Shown here in pieces: positions 35,663 through 43,714 of a DNA stretch of 64,000 bases. The translations under genes and the position numbers were made by a program. The stretch's first letter is position 1, and each line of letters opens with the position of its first letter. The stretch comes from Bacillus sp. BA3. Lineage in GTDB: Bacteria > Bacillota > Bacilli > Bacillales > DSM-1321. The stretch covers positions 1-64,000 of the forward strand of contig PIZR01000002.1 in the NCBI GenBank assembly GCA_002835675.1, in the 5' to 3' direction. Under the pieces are notes generated by a model. It was not told the origin of the DNA. It searched no databases and was given only the letters and a program-made list of their open reading frames with translations.

Positions 35663-35992
35663 TTACTGTTGTGGGGCTAGCTTTTTTACAATGCGAATCA
35701 TATGTTCAATTAGTTTTTGTTCGCTCATTGCCGTCATCAAGTGATCCTGAGCATGAATCATCAATAAAGTTTTCTCACTTGGAACTCCATTCAATTCTGC
35801 TTGAATTAGCTTGGTTTGTGTCTTATGGGCCAAGTTCAATTCTTCCTGGCCTTGTTTAATTAGTTCTTCTGCACTTTCAAAATTAAATTCTTCCGCTTCT
35901 TTCAGTGCTTCGAATGCTAACCCTCTTGCATTTCCACTATGTGATATTATTTCAAAAATTTCCATTTCGTTATTGTTCATTTCAGTTGACAT
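35663..35992 (-). CDS. PTS enzyme IIA, lactose/cellobiose family
   Basis: A 109-residue helical IIA of the Lac family: HSGNARGLAFEALKEAEEFNFESAEELI and the phosphorylation-site segment MIHAQDHLMTAM with the active His at about residue 80. It accepts phosphate from HPr and passes it to IIB. Lac-family IIA proteins serve disaccharide permeases (chitobiose, cellobiose, lactose). It lies between the GH4 and mupG genes. RBS AGGAG. Confidence 0.93.
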   Translation of the reverse strand: MSTEMNNNEMEIFEIISHSGNARGLAFEALKEAEEFNFESAEELIKQGQEELNLAHKTQTKLIQAELNGVPSEKTLLMIHAQDHLMTAMSEQKLIEHMIRIVKKLAPQQ

Positions 35993-36072
35993 ATCATTCC
36001 ACTCCTATTTTATGTTAGATTATGAAGGTTCATTGGATTACTGTAATCCATATTCACTGTTTAAAACACCAT

Positions 36073-37419
36073 TCACTTGATGGTCGGAACAGCACTTTCA
36101 CTGAAGAATCGCGGTAAGTATTCTTCATGCGCTTTTAAAAGTTTTTGTAAAACGATTTCCGCCAGGTCATCACTTGGAATAAGCGGGTTAATCGTTAAAG
36201 CCAATAATGCTTTATCATAAGAACCTGTAACGGCTGCCTCTGCACCAATTCTTTCAAATGATTTGATTTGTTGGATTAAGCCATGCACTTGTATGGGTAA
36301 TTTCCCCATAGCCAAAGGAATTGGTCCATTCTTCGTGACGATACAGCTTACTTCTACTGCTGAATCATAATCAATATCAGTAAGCGATCCATTGTTTTGT
36401 ACATTTAGCACTTGAATGTCTTTTTTATCATTATAAATAGAAGAAATGACGTTACACGCTGCATCGCTGTAGTAAGCTCCACCGCGCTGCTCTAATTGCG
36501 GAGGCTTGATGTCAAGGGTTTCATCCTTGTATAGGTGAAACAAACCTTCTTCTAATCTTTTCACAATTTCAGCTCGAGTTTCCCCTGATTTGAATGCTTC
36601 CAATTCTTCTTCTAAAATCGTTTTTGTTTTGTAATAATAACGATGGTACGGGCAAGGCACCACTCCTAAGGATTTCAAAAATCTTCTGTTCCAAGCCAAT
36701 GGGGCAATATTCTTCATCGTCAGCTGAATCTCAGGATTGCCAAGCATTTCAAGCACTTTATCAGTTACTTCTTGATCATCAACGAATACATGCAGCCCGA
36801 ATACCATATGGTTTAACCCGGCGAAATCTATATGCACTCTCTTCCTATCCACACCAAGCATGCTAGAAATTGACATATGCATATTAAATGGAACATTGCA
36901 TACCCCAATGACTTTTTTATGCTTGCTGTAGCGGAGAAGGGCTTCCGTTACCATCCCCGCTGGGTTTGTGAAGTTAATCAACCAAGCATCAGGGCAGAGC
37001 TCCTGCATTTCTTCTGCAATTTCCAGAATAATAGGTATAGTTCGTAATGCTTTGGACAATCCTCCTGCACCGTTTGTTTCTTGACCAATCAATCCTAATT
37101 CCAACGGGATCCGCTCGTCCTTGATTCGTGCATCAAGTAATCCCACTCTCATTTGCGTCGTGACAAAATCGGCATTTTGCAAGGCTTGCCGGCGGTCTAA
37201 CGTTAGATGTATTTCCATTGGAAGTCCTGCTTTTTCAACCATCCGTTTTGCTAAGGTTCCTACAATCTCCAGTTTTTCTTTTCCTGCCTCAATATCCACT
37301 AACCACAGTTCCCTAATTGGCAACTCATCATATCGTTTAATAAAACCTTCTATTAATTCTGGTGTATAACTGGAGCCTCCACCAATTGTGGCAATCTTCA
37401 ACCCTTTTTTCATTTCCAT
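36073..37419 (-). CDS. GH4 family 6-phospho-glycosidase
   Basis: A 448-residue GH4 enzyme: NAD-binding IATIGGGSSYTPELI (about 9-23), LIGQETNGAGGLSKALRT, NFTNPAGMVTEA, and metal-binding Cys and His in GVCNVPFN and GLNHMVF. GH4 glycosidases use NAD+ and Mn2+ and cleave 6-phospho-glycosides by redox-elimination. LicH/CelF-like forms act on 6-phospho-beta-glucosides or chitobiose-6P. In a locus with MupG it suggests the transporter brings in a second disaccharide, or that one phospho-disaccharide orientation is handled by GH4. A 35-base gap separates it from the small membrane gene. Confidence 0.9.
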   Translation of the reverse strand: MEMKKGLKIATIGGGSSYTPELIEGFIKRYDELPIRELWLVDIEAGKEKLEIVGTLAKRMVEKAGLPMEIHLTLDRRQALQNADFVTTQMRVGLLDARIKDERIPLELGLIGQETNGAGGLSKALRTIPIILEIAEEMQELCPDAWLINFTNPAGMVTEALLRYSKHKKVIGVCNVPFNMHMSISSMLGVDRKRVHIDFAGLNHMVFGLHVFVDDQEVTDKVLEMLGNPEIQLTMKNIAPLAWNRRFLKSLGVVPCPYHRYYYKTKTILEEELEAFKSGETRAEIVKRLEEGLFHLYKDETLDIKPPQLEQRGGAYYSDAACNVISSIYNDKKDIQVLNVQNNGSLTDIDYDSAVEVSCIVTKNGPIPLAMGKLPIQVHGLIQQIKSFERIGAEAAVTGSYDKALLALTINPLIPSDDLAEIVLQKLLKAHEEYLPRFFSESAVPTIK

Positions 37420-37454
37420 TCCCCTAACACCTCATAGTTAGCTAATCTGAATTT

Positions 37455-37739
37455 TCATTTATAGATTATTACATAGCAAATCAGTGCGCTCACCGCTAAT
37501 AAAGACAAGAATAATAGTGATGCATGTTTCTTGTTTTTAAACTTACCTTCAACAAAACAAACAACCATCGTCAATCCTGCACTTATGGCAAAGGTATTTC
37601 CCAAGTACAGTGATAATTGTTTATTTATCTCAAAGGCATCCATTAATCCGTTAAAGATAAAATTAAAAACAAGAATGAAGCTAAAAAATAGAAAGGCACT
37701 TTTGTAACTAAAAAAGTGAATTCTGGATGTTGAATTCAT
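37455..37739 (-). CDS. Small membrane protein in the PTS locus
   Basis: 94 residues with three hydrophobic segments (about 14-33, 45-62 and 72-92). RBS AAGGGGGAAAGG precedes the ATG. It sits between the IIC and GH4 genes. No family recognised. It could assist the permease, but that is only from position. Confidence 0.65.
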   Translation of the reverse strand: MNSTSRIHFFSYKSAFLFFSFILVFNFIFNGLMDAFEINKQLSLYLGNTFAISAGLTMVVCFVEGKFKNKKHASLLFLSLLAVSALICYVIIYK

Positions 37740-37754
37740 ATCCTTTCCCCCTCA

Positions 37755-37798
37755 ATTTATAAAAGGAGTTTGGAGCATTTAGTCCCAAACTCCCTTTT
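37755..37798 (-). terminator. Intra-operon terminator after the IIC gene
   Basis: GGAGTTTGG and CCAAACTCC on the minus strand pair across an 11-base loop and are followed by TTTTATAAATT, 10 bases past the IIC stop. Confidence 0.72.
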
Positions 37799-37807
37799 AG
37801 GTATTCC

Positions 37808-39097
37808 TTATAAAGCGATATTTTGATTATCCGTTGTTTCTACCACGTTTTCCTGCGCTAGAAGCTTTTTATCGTACATCTTAAAGAATGGCAGATAAAT
37901 AAGGACTGAAATTGTTAAATTCACCATCACGAGAACAACGGCTCTCCAATCACCGCCTGTTGAAAGGTAGGCACCTATTGGAGCGGGCAATGTCCAGGGA
38001 ACCATTACATATGTCGGGTTCACAAGTCCGATGGATGTTGCTATATATGCAAGTGTCGCACCAATTAGCGGTGTAATGATAAATGGAATAATAAGTACCG
38101 GGTTCAATACAATCGGCATCCCAAAGATAACAGGTTCATTGATGTTAAAAATGCTTGGCACAATTGTTGCTTTCCCCATTGCTTTACTATAGGTGGATTT
38201 TGCCGTTAAGAGCATGGCTATTACCAAACCCAAGGTTGCACCAGACCCACCAATCCAAATAAACCATTGGAAGAATGTTTCAGGAGCTATGTGGGGAATT
38301 GCCTTTCCAGCTGCAACTGCTGCCGAGTTATTCCCCAAGTATACTTCCCATACCGGACGAGCTACGGCACCTACTACTGAAACGCCATGAATACCAAATG
38401 ACCAAAAGAATGTAATCAAAAATACTGGAATTAATACACCTGGCAATGTATCGCCTGCACTGATGAGTGGTGCAACCGCTTTATCAACAAGTGAATGTAA
38501 ATCAACAGCAAAAACGACTGTAATTAAAGTCATGACAAGCAGTACAATTGAAACTGGTATTAATGCTTCAAATGAACGGGCCACTGAAGTTGGAACAGAA
38601 TCAGGCATTTTAATCGTGATATTCTTTGTCTTACAAAGACGTAAAATTTCGACAGCAAAAATGGATACAATCATTCCTACAAAAAGACCATGGCCTCCGA
38701 GATTTGTCATTGGCAAAACAAACCCCACATCATCCATCATCTTTACACCAATTGTGAACAAGAAGGCTGCTAATGATAGTAAACCTCCAGATAGCGGGTC
38801 AAGTTTATAGCTTTGAGATAAACTGTAGCCTATACCAAAAGTAATATATAGCGTCATGATAAACATCGTTAATCGATATGGTATTAAAATTTCAGCGATA
38901 TGTTTTGCAGACCATTCACCTAATGCAGTATCTGCTGCAACGGGCGGAAATGCAATGATCAAGAATAAACTTCCAAAGATGATGAAAGGTAACGCAGAAA
39001 CCACACCATCCCGAATCGCGCGTAAATGTTTTTGCTCAGACAATTTAGCCATAGGTGTTGAAAGATTATTTTCTAAAAAAGCTACAAACTTGTCCAT
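37808..39097 (-). CDS. PTS enzyme IIC, lactose/cellobiose family
   Basis: A 429-residue membrane permease with about 10 hydrophobic segments. Family features: N-terminal MAKLSEQKHLRAIRDGVVSALPFIIFGSLFLI, the FWSFGIHG motif (about 233), PSIFNINEPVIFGMPIVLNP with the substrate-site Glu (about 308-327) and WTLPAPIGAYLSTGGDWRA. Such IIC proteins take up disaccharides with phosphorylation at C6. The surrounding MurNAc-6P enzymes suggest a muropeptide-derived disaccharide rather than cellobiose. RBS AAAAGGGG. Confidence 0.92.
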   Translation of the reverse strand: MDKFVAFLENNLSTPMAKLSEQKHLRAIRDGVVSALPFIIFGSLFLIIAFPPVAADTALGEWSAKHIAEILIPYRLTMFIMTLYITFGIGYSLSQSYKLDPLSGGLLSLAAFLFTIGVKMMDDVGFVLPMTNLGGHGLFVGMIVSIFAVEILRLCKTKNITIKMPDSVPTSVARSFEALIPVSIVLLVMTLITVVFAVDLHSLVDKAVAPLISAGDTLPGVLIPVFLITFFWSFGIHGVSVVGAVARPVWEVYLGNNSAAVAAGKAIPHIAPETFFQWFIWIGGSGATLGLVIAMLLTAKSTYSKAMGKATIVPSIFNINEPVIFGMPIVLNPVLIIPFIITPLIGATLAYIATSIGLVNPTYVMVPWTLPAPIGAYLSTGGDWRAVVLVMVNLTISVLIYLPFFKMYDKKLLAQENVVETTDNQNIAL

Positions 39098-39146
39098 TCG
39101 TGTTTTCCCCTTTTACGTTTAGTGAAAAGAAATAGTAATTAGTTTA

Positions 39147-39452
39147 TTATTTTGCTAGTTCCGTTACCAGTTTTAATAGTTTAGGTCCGCCAAGAGGGCT
39201 GTAAGCTTGGGCTGGAATGGCTTCACATGGGACGCCTGCTTCATCTGCCGATGCCTTAAAGCCATCGAAACGATGTTTGACTTGCGGAGCTACCATTGCA
39301 ACATCCCAGCCATTTCGTACTTCTGCATCAAATTCTTGAGTGCCGACTGCCAATACTTCTATGGTTACACCCTGTTTTTCCCCTTCCTTTTTTAAAGCGC
39401 TTACAACGATTGCACTAGACATTCCACCTGAGCATACGAATAATACTTTCAT
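39147..39452 (-). CDS. PTS enzyme IIB, lactose/cellobiose family
   Basis: The start is the ATG at 39452 behind TTGGAGG, giving 101 residues. The fold is IIB of the Lac family; VLFVCSGGMSSAIVV contains the phosphorylated Cys (about residue 7) and P-loop-like GGMSS. It passes phosphate from IIA to the sugar at IIC. It lies between murQ (41-base gap) and the IIC gene. Confidence 0.93.
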   Translation of the reverse strand: MKVLFVCSGGMSSAIVVSALKKEGEKQGVTIEVLAVGTQEFDAEVRNGWDVAMVAPQVKHRFDGFKASADEAGVPCEAIPAQAYSPLGGPKLLKLVTELAK

Positions 39453-39493
39453 TCTTTGTTCCTCCAATTTTTTTATTTTTTTTATTAAAAGCG

Positions 39494-40378
39494 TTAAATC
39501 GTTTTTCTAATGAACCCTTGTGCTTTCACTAAACGATTTGAGGCTTCTTCATATGATACATTCGTTAAAATCATGACAATTGCAATTTTAGGCTGGGCAT
39601 TTGCCTTTTCTAAGTATTCATCTGCAATTTCATAGCTACAGTCAGTAGCATCCATGATAATACGTTTTGCACGTTCAACCAGCTTTTCATTAGTTAACTG
39701 TAAATCTACCATTAAATTACCATAAACTTTTCCAACTCCAACCATTGAGGCGGTGGAAAGCATGTTGCATACTAACTTTTGCGATGTTCCAGCTTTTAAA
39801 CGTGTAGAACCCGTCAGGACTTCAGGCCCGTTTACAACTTCAATCGCAACTTTTGCGATCTTACCTATCTCAGAACCTTTGTTACAGCTTATCGACACAG
39901 TTCCTGCACCAACTTGATTGGCATATTCCAATCCAGCAATAACATATGGAGTGCGTCCACTAGCTGCAATGCCCACTACGACGTCCCTGTTTGTTAATTC
40001 GATTTTCTTCAAATCTTCAGGACCTAATTCAAAACTGTCTTCAGCACCTTCAACCGCCTTAATGAAAGCCTTTTCCCCACCAGCTATAAGACCCACTACT
40101 TCACTCGGATCGGTATTGAATGTTGGGGGACATTCTACTGCATCCAATAAACCGATGCGCCCGCTTGTTCCTGCACCCATGTAAATTAATCTGCCGTTTT
40201 TATTCATGGCTTCAACGATCATCTCCACGGCTTTAGAAATTTGCGGAAGTTCTTTTTTTACACAATGGGCAACTTTAGTGTCTTCTTCGTTCATCACCTC
40301 TAAAAATTCCAGTGTTCCCATTTCATCTAAACTCATGGTCTTTTCATTACGACGCTCTGTCGTTAAATGCTCAAGCAT
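39494..40378 (-). CDS. murQ: N-acetylmuramic acid 6-phosphate etherase
   Basis: The start is the ATG at 40378 (MLEHLTTERRNEKTMSLDEMG, the standard MurQ N-terminus), giving 294 residues. SIS-fold motifs are IYMGAGTSGRIGLLDA (about 62-77), LIAGGEKAFIKAVEGAEDS, GIAASGRTPYV and GSTRLKAGTSQK, plus the C-terminal UBA-like helices. MurQ splits the lactyl ether of MurNAc-6P to GlcNAc-6P and D-lactate. It is the first gene of the long minus-strand salvage group, behind a near-consensus promoter. Confidence 0.96.
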   Translation of the reverse strand: MLEHLTTERRNEKTMSLDEMGTLEFLEVMNEEDTKVAHCVKKELPQISKAVEMIVEAMNKNGRLIYMGAGTSGRIGLLDAVECPPTFNTDPSEVVGLIAGGEKAFIKAVEGAEDSFELGPEDLKKIELTNRDVVVGIAASGRTPYVIAGLEYANQVGAGTVSISCNKGSEIGKIAKVAIEVVNGPEVLTGSTRLKAGTSQKLVCNMLSTASMVGVGKVYGNLMVDLQLTNEKLVERAKRIIMDATDCSYEIADEYLEKANAQPKIAIVMILTNVSYEEASNRLVKAQGFIRKTI

Positions 40379-40436
40379 ACATATCATCCTTTTTTATTTC
40401 AGTGGTGAAAGTGGTGAAACTTTATTTGCTATAGAG

Positions 40437-40479
40437 AATATATCACTATTAAAAATTAATTTCAATATTGTATATACAT
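40437..40479 (-). promoter_or_regulatory. murQ operon promoter with upstream palindrome
   Basis: On the minus strand TTGAAA (40465-40460), 17 bases, TATATT (40442-40437). Directly upstream of the -35 box is TGTATATACA (40469-40478), a palindrome of GT-N4-AC form like operators of UTRA-type GntR regulators, then an AT-rich imperfect repeat TTTTAAAATTTAATTTTAAA. Candidate sites for the GntR and MurR proteins of this locus. Confidence 0.6.
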
Positions 40480-40657
40480 TTTTAAAATTTAATTTTAAAA
40501 TAAAAGTAAGATACCTAAATTGATTGGTTGAATGTTAGCTTTCTACTAAAAACTAAAAAGCAAACCGAGTAGCCATTTCGTGAACCAAACCTACGATTCT
40601 TTTTATTGTTAGATCTTATCTCACTATTCATAGATGACAAATTCATATATTCATTAT

Positions 40658-40673
40658 TTGTTAACGCTTACAA
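40658..40673. promoter_or_regulatory. cre site (CcpA) upstream of the GHL10/anmK operon
   Basis: TTGTAAGCGTTAACAA on the minus strand fits the cre consensus WTGNNARCGNWWWCAW at every position. It lies 43 bases upstream of the hydrolase start, overlapping the likely -35 region, so carbon catabolite repression is expected. Confidence 0.75.
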
Positions 40674-40715
40674 ATAATTAAATATAAATATTAGTAATGA
40701 AATGAGGTTGTACTA

Positions 40716-42329
40716 TTGATGAATGAAAGAATTACTAAGAAAAAATTGGGTTCATTGGCTCTAGCCGCTTTGGTGGGGGGATCACTTCTCCTTCCAGCTG
40801 ATTTGAAAGCAAATGCAGAATCTGGGACAATTCCTCAAACAACGACTTATGTAAAACAGGAACTTCGCGCAACTTGGATTGCAAGTGTGTTAAATATTGA
40901 CTGGCCTTCCAAACCTGGTTTATCCATATCAGCACAGAAAGAAGAATTCATAAAATATTTGGATGAACAAAAAGCGATGGGAATGAATGCTGTCGTTATG
41001 CAAATTAAACCCACTGCGGATGCTTTTTATCCTTCTGAATACGGTCTTTGGTCAAAATATTTAACAGGAGTCCAAGGAAAAGATCCCGGGTATGACCCTC
41101 TTGCATTCATGGTAGAAGCAGCACATGAGCGTAATATGGAATTTCATGCGTGGTTTAATCCTTACCGCATTACTATGCCTTTAGGTAAAACAGCTGAAAT
41201 ATCGGATATTGATAATCTTCCAGAATCTCACCCTGCCAGAAAGCACCCGGATTGGGTCATACCATATGGACAACAATTGTACTTTGATCCAGGCATTCCT
41301 GGCGTACAACGGTTTGTGATCGATGGAATAATGGAAGTTGTTAAGAATTATGATATCGATGCAGTCCATATGGACGATTATTTCTATCCTTACAAGATTG
41401 CAGGAGTACCTTTCCCAGATGAAATTTCCTATCAAAAATATGGAGCAGATAGATTTACAAATGTTGAAGATTGGCGCAGGGATAATGTAAATAACCTTGT
41501 TAAGAATATAAATGAAGAAATCAAGGCAGAAAAATCATATGTGAAGTTTGGTATAAGTCCATTTGGAGTTTGGCGCAACAAAGCAGTTGATCCCACAGGA
41601 TCTGACACTGCCGCAGGACAAACGAATTATGATGATTTATATGCAGATACCCGAACGTGGATCAATAATGGATATATTGATTATATTGCCCCTCAATTAT
41701 ATTGGAATATAGGATTGCCAGTAGCTGACTATGCCAAACTTCTTGATTGGTGGACAAAAGAAGTCGAAGGTAAAAATGTTCAACTCTATATTGGACAAGG
41801 AGACTATAAAATTAATACAGAGTCCAACGGTGTGCAAAACTGGTTCAATCCTGAAGAAATGCCAAACCAGTTAAAACTGAATCGAACATATAAGGAATTT
41901 GATGGAAGCATGCATTTCAGTGCCAAAGATTTACGGAAAAACCCCCTTGGGATAGCAGATCGGTTAAGCGGGGATATTTATAAGCATCCCGCATTGGTTC
42001 CAGCCATGCCTTGGATTGATGATCATGCACCAAAGGCTCCAATGGTGAGAAATTCAACACAATCAGGAGATGGAATACAATTTGAAATTCACGATCATAA
42101 GAAATCAGATGCATCTTATTATGCCATTTATCGTTTTGATGGGAAGAAAAAAGGAAACATTGAAGATTCAACGAACTTACTTGCCACAGTGCATAAAGAA
42201 AATACAAGTCAATTGTTTAATGATGGCAGTGTAGAAAAAGGCAAGACTTACACATATGTTGTGACAGCATTGGACCGTACCCACAATGAAAGTAAACAAA
42301 CTAGGCAGATTTATATAAAAGTAAAATGA
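40716..42329 (+). CDS. Secreted GHL10-family glycoside hydrolase (YngK-like)
   Basis: A 537-residue protein starting at the TTG at 40716 or the ATG at 40719. Signal peptide to about residue 35 (KLGSLALAALVGGSLLLPADLKANA). The (beta/alpha)8 domain of the glycosyl-hydrolase-like 10 family (PF02638) follows: ELRATWIASVLNIDWPSKPG, NAVVMQIKPTADAFYPSE, FHAWFNPYRI and DAVHMDDYFYPY with likely catalytic acids. A fibronectin-like C-terminus covers about 445-537. B. subtilis YngK is similar. Its place next to anmK and opposite murQ argues for a peptidoglycan-derived substrate outside the cell. Confidence 0.88.
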   Translation: MMNERITKKKLGSLALAALVGGSLLLPADLKANAESGTIPQTTTYVKQELRATWIASVLNIDWPSKPGLSISAQKEEFIKYLDEQKAMGMNAVVMQIKPTADAFYPSEYGLWSKYLTGVQGKDPGYDPLAFMVEAAHERNMEFHAWFNPYRITMPLGKTAEISDIDNLPESHPARKHPDWVIPYGQQLYFDPGIPGVQRFVIDGIMEVVKNYDIDAVHMDDYFYPYKIAGVPFPDEISYQKYGADRFTNVEDWRRDNVNNLVKNINEEIKAEKSYVKFGISPFGVWRNKAVDPTGSDTAAGQTNYDDLYADTRTWINNGYIDYIAPQLYWNIGLPVADYAKLLDWWTKEVEGKNVQLYIGQGDYKINTESNGVQNWFNPEEMPNQLKLNRTYKEFDGSMHFSAKDLRKNPLGIADRLSGDIYKHPALVPAMPWIDDHAPKAPMVRNSTQSGDGIQFEIHDHKKSDASYYAIYRFDGKKKGNIEDSTNLLATVHKENTSQLFNDGSVEKGKTYTYVVTALDRTHNESKQTRQIYIKVK

Positions 42330-42449
42330 TCTTTAAGAAATAGCTTTATAGCTTAAGTGTTATATCTCATCAGTGAACAATGGCAGCATACACTGCTGCA
42401 TATGATGCTAAGTCAGGATTATAAAAGAATTGAAGTAGGTGGAATGACG

Positions 42450-43622
42450 ATGTACATAGTTGGATTAATGTCCGGAACATCACTGGATGGAATTGATGCT
42501 GCACTTGTTCGGGTGAATAATAGTGGACTTGAGACTGAAATGGAAATGATTGAGTTCATGACATGCCCTTTTCCAAAAGATATTGAAAAAGAAATTATGC
42601 AGTCTTTATCTGCAGAAACATCCAATGTGCAGTTAATATGCAGTTTGAATTTTAAATTAGGAAAATTATTTGCCAATGCAGTAAAGGAAGTTTGTCATAA
42701 AGCTGGATTTCCCATAAATAAACTGGATCTTATTGGATCCCATGGACAAACCATTTACCACCAGCCTTTAAAAGAACAAAATTATATACCCTCCACTTTA
42801 CAAATTGGGGAAGCTGCAGTAATTGCTCACGATACAAACACACTTGTAATCTCTGATTTCCGTACGATGGACATGGCTGCTGGTGGACAAGGAGCTCCTC
42901 TTGTTCCTTTTACCGAATACATTCTTTATAGAAGTGAAACGAAGGGAAGATTACTTCAAAACATAGGGGGCATTGGAAATGTAACCATCTTACCCAAGCA
43001 GGCATCTCTGAATGACATGTATGCCTTTGATACAGGGCCTGGGAATATGATCATTGATGAAGTATGCCGCCAATTGTTCAATATTAGCTATGACGAAGGT
43101 GGTAACATAGCTAAACAAGGACAAATTAATGACGAACTTTTATCTTATTGTATCAGCCATCCTTATATTATGAGCCCTCCGCCAAAATCAACTGGCAGGG
43201 AATTATTTGGCAAGCAATATGTAGTAAAACTATTAAAGATGTTTGAATCACTTCCCAGTCATGATATTTTAGCTACAGTAACGATGTTTACAGCAAAGTC
43301 GATTGTGGAGAACTATCGAAAATTCATCTTTCCAAAAACCAATATTGAAGAAGTGATAATTGGCGGCGGAGGCAGCTATAACAAAACGTTATTAAATATG
43401 ATGCAATCACTGCTTGGAAATTCTATTCAAGTTTTGACTCAAGAAGAGTTGGGGTACTCTTCTGAAGCGAAGGAAGCAGTGGCCTTTGCATTACTTGCAA
43501 ATGAGACTTTCCATGGTAATACGAGTAACGTCCCCAAGGCTACCGGTGCTGACTTCGATGTCATCCTAGGAAGCATGACCTTCCCTCCTTCATATCTGAA
43601 GGAGCATAAAAATACTTTTTAA
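42450..43622 (+). CDS. anmK: Anhydro-N-acetylmuramic acid kinase
   Basis: The start is the ATG at 42450, 7 bases after AGGTGG, giving 390 residues (an earlier frame start at 42357 has no ribosome binding site). Family motifs are [17 protein letters not shown] (about 3-19), [53 protein letters not shown] and [11 protein letters not shown]. AnmK hydrolyses the 1,6-anhydro ring and phosphorylates C6 to give MurNAc-6P, feeding MurQ on the opposite strand. It follows the GHL10 gene by 120 bases and ends in a strong terminator. Confidence 0.95.
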   Translation: MYIVGLMSGTSLDGIDAALVRVNNSGLETEMEMIEFMTCPFPKDIEKEIMQSLSAETSNVQLICSLNFKLGKLFANAVKEVCHKAGFPINKLDLIGSHGQTIYHQPLKEQNYIPSTLQIGEAAVIAHDTNTLVISDFRTMDMAAGGQGAPLVPFTEYILYRSETKGRLLQNIGGIGNVTILPKQASLNDMYAFDTGPGNMIIDEVCRQLFNISYDEGGNIAKQGQINDELLSYCISHPYIMSPPPKSTGRELFGKQYVVKLLKMFESLPSHDILATVTMFTAKSIVENYRKFIFPKTNIEEVIIGGGGSYNKTLLNMMQSLLGNSIQVLTQEELGYSSEAKEAVAFALLANETFHGNTSNVPKATGADFDVILGSMTFPPSYLKEHKNTF

Positions 43623-43630
43623 CCATTTAA

Positions 43631-43677
43631 AAAAGTGGAAGGCACATCGATATTTGATGTGCCTTCCACTCTTTTTT
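43631..43677. terminator. Terminator of the GHL10/anmK operon
   Basis: AGTGGAAGGCACATC and GATGTGCCTTCCACT, a perfect 15-bp stem with a 7-base loop, followed by CTTTTTT. A-runs on the left allow minus-strand use for the gene ending at 43715. Confidence 0.92.
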
Positions 43678-43714
43678 GAACCTGAAGAATCATCGCGGAT
43701 TCTTCTGTTTTATT

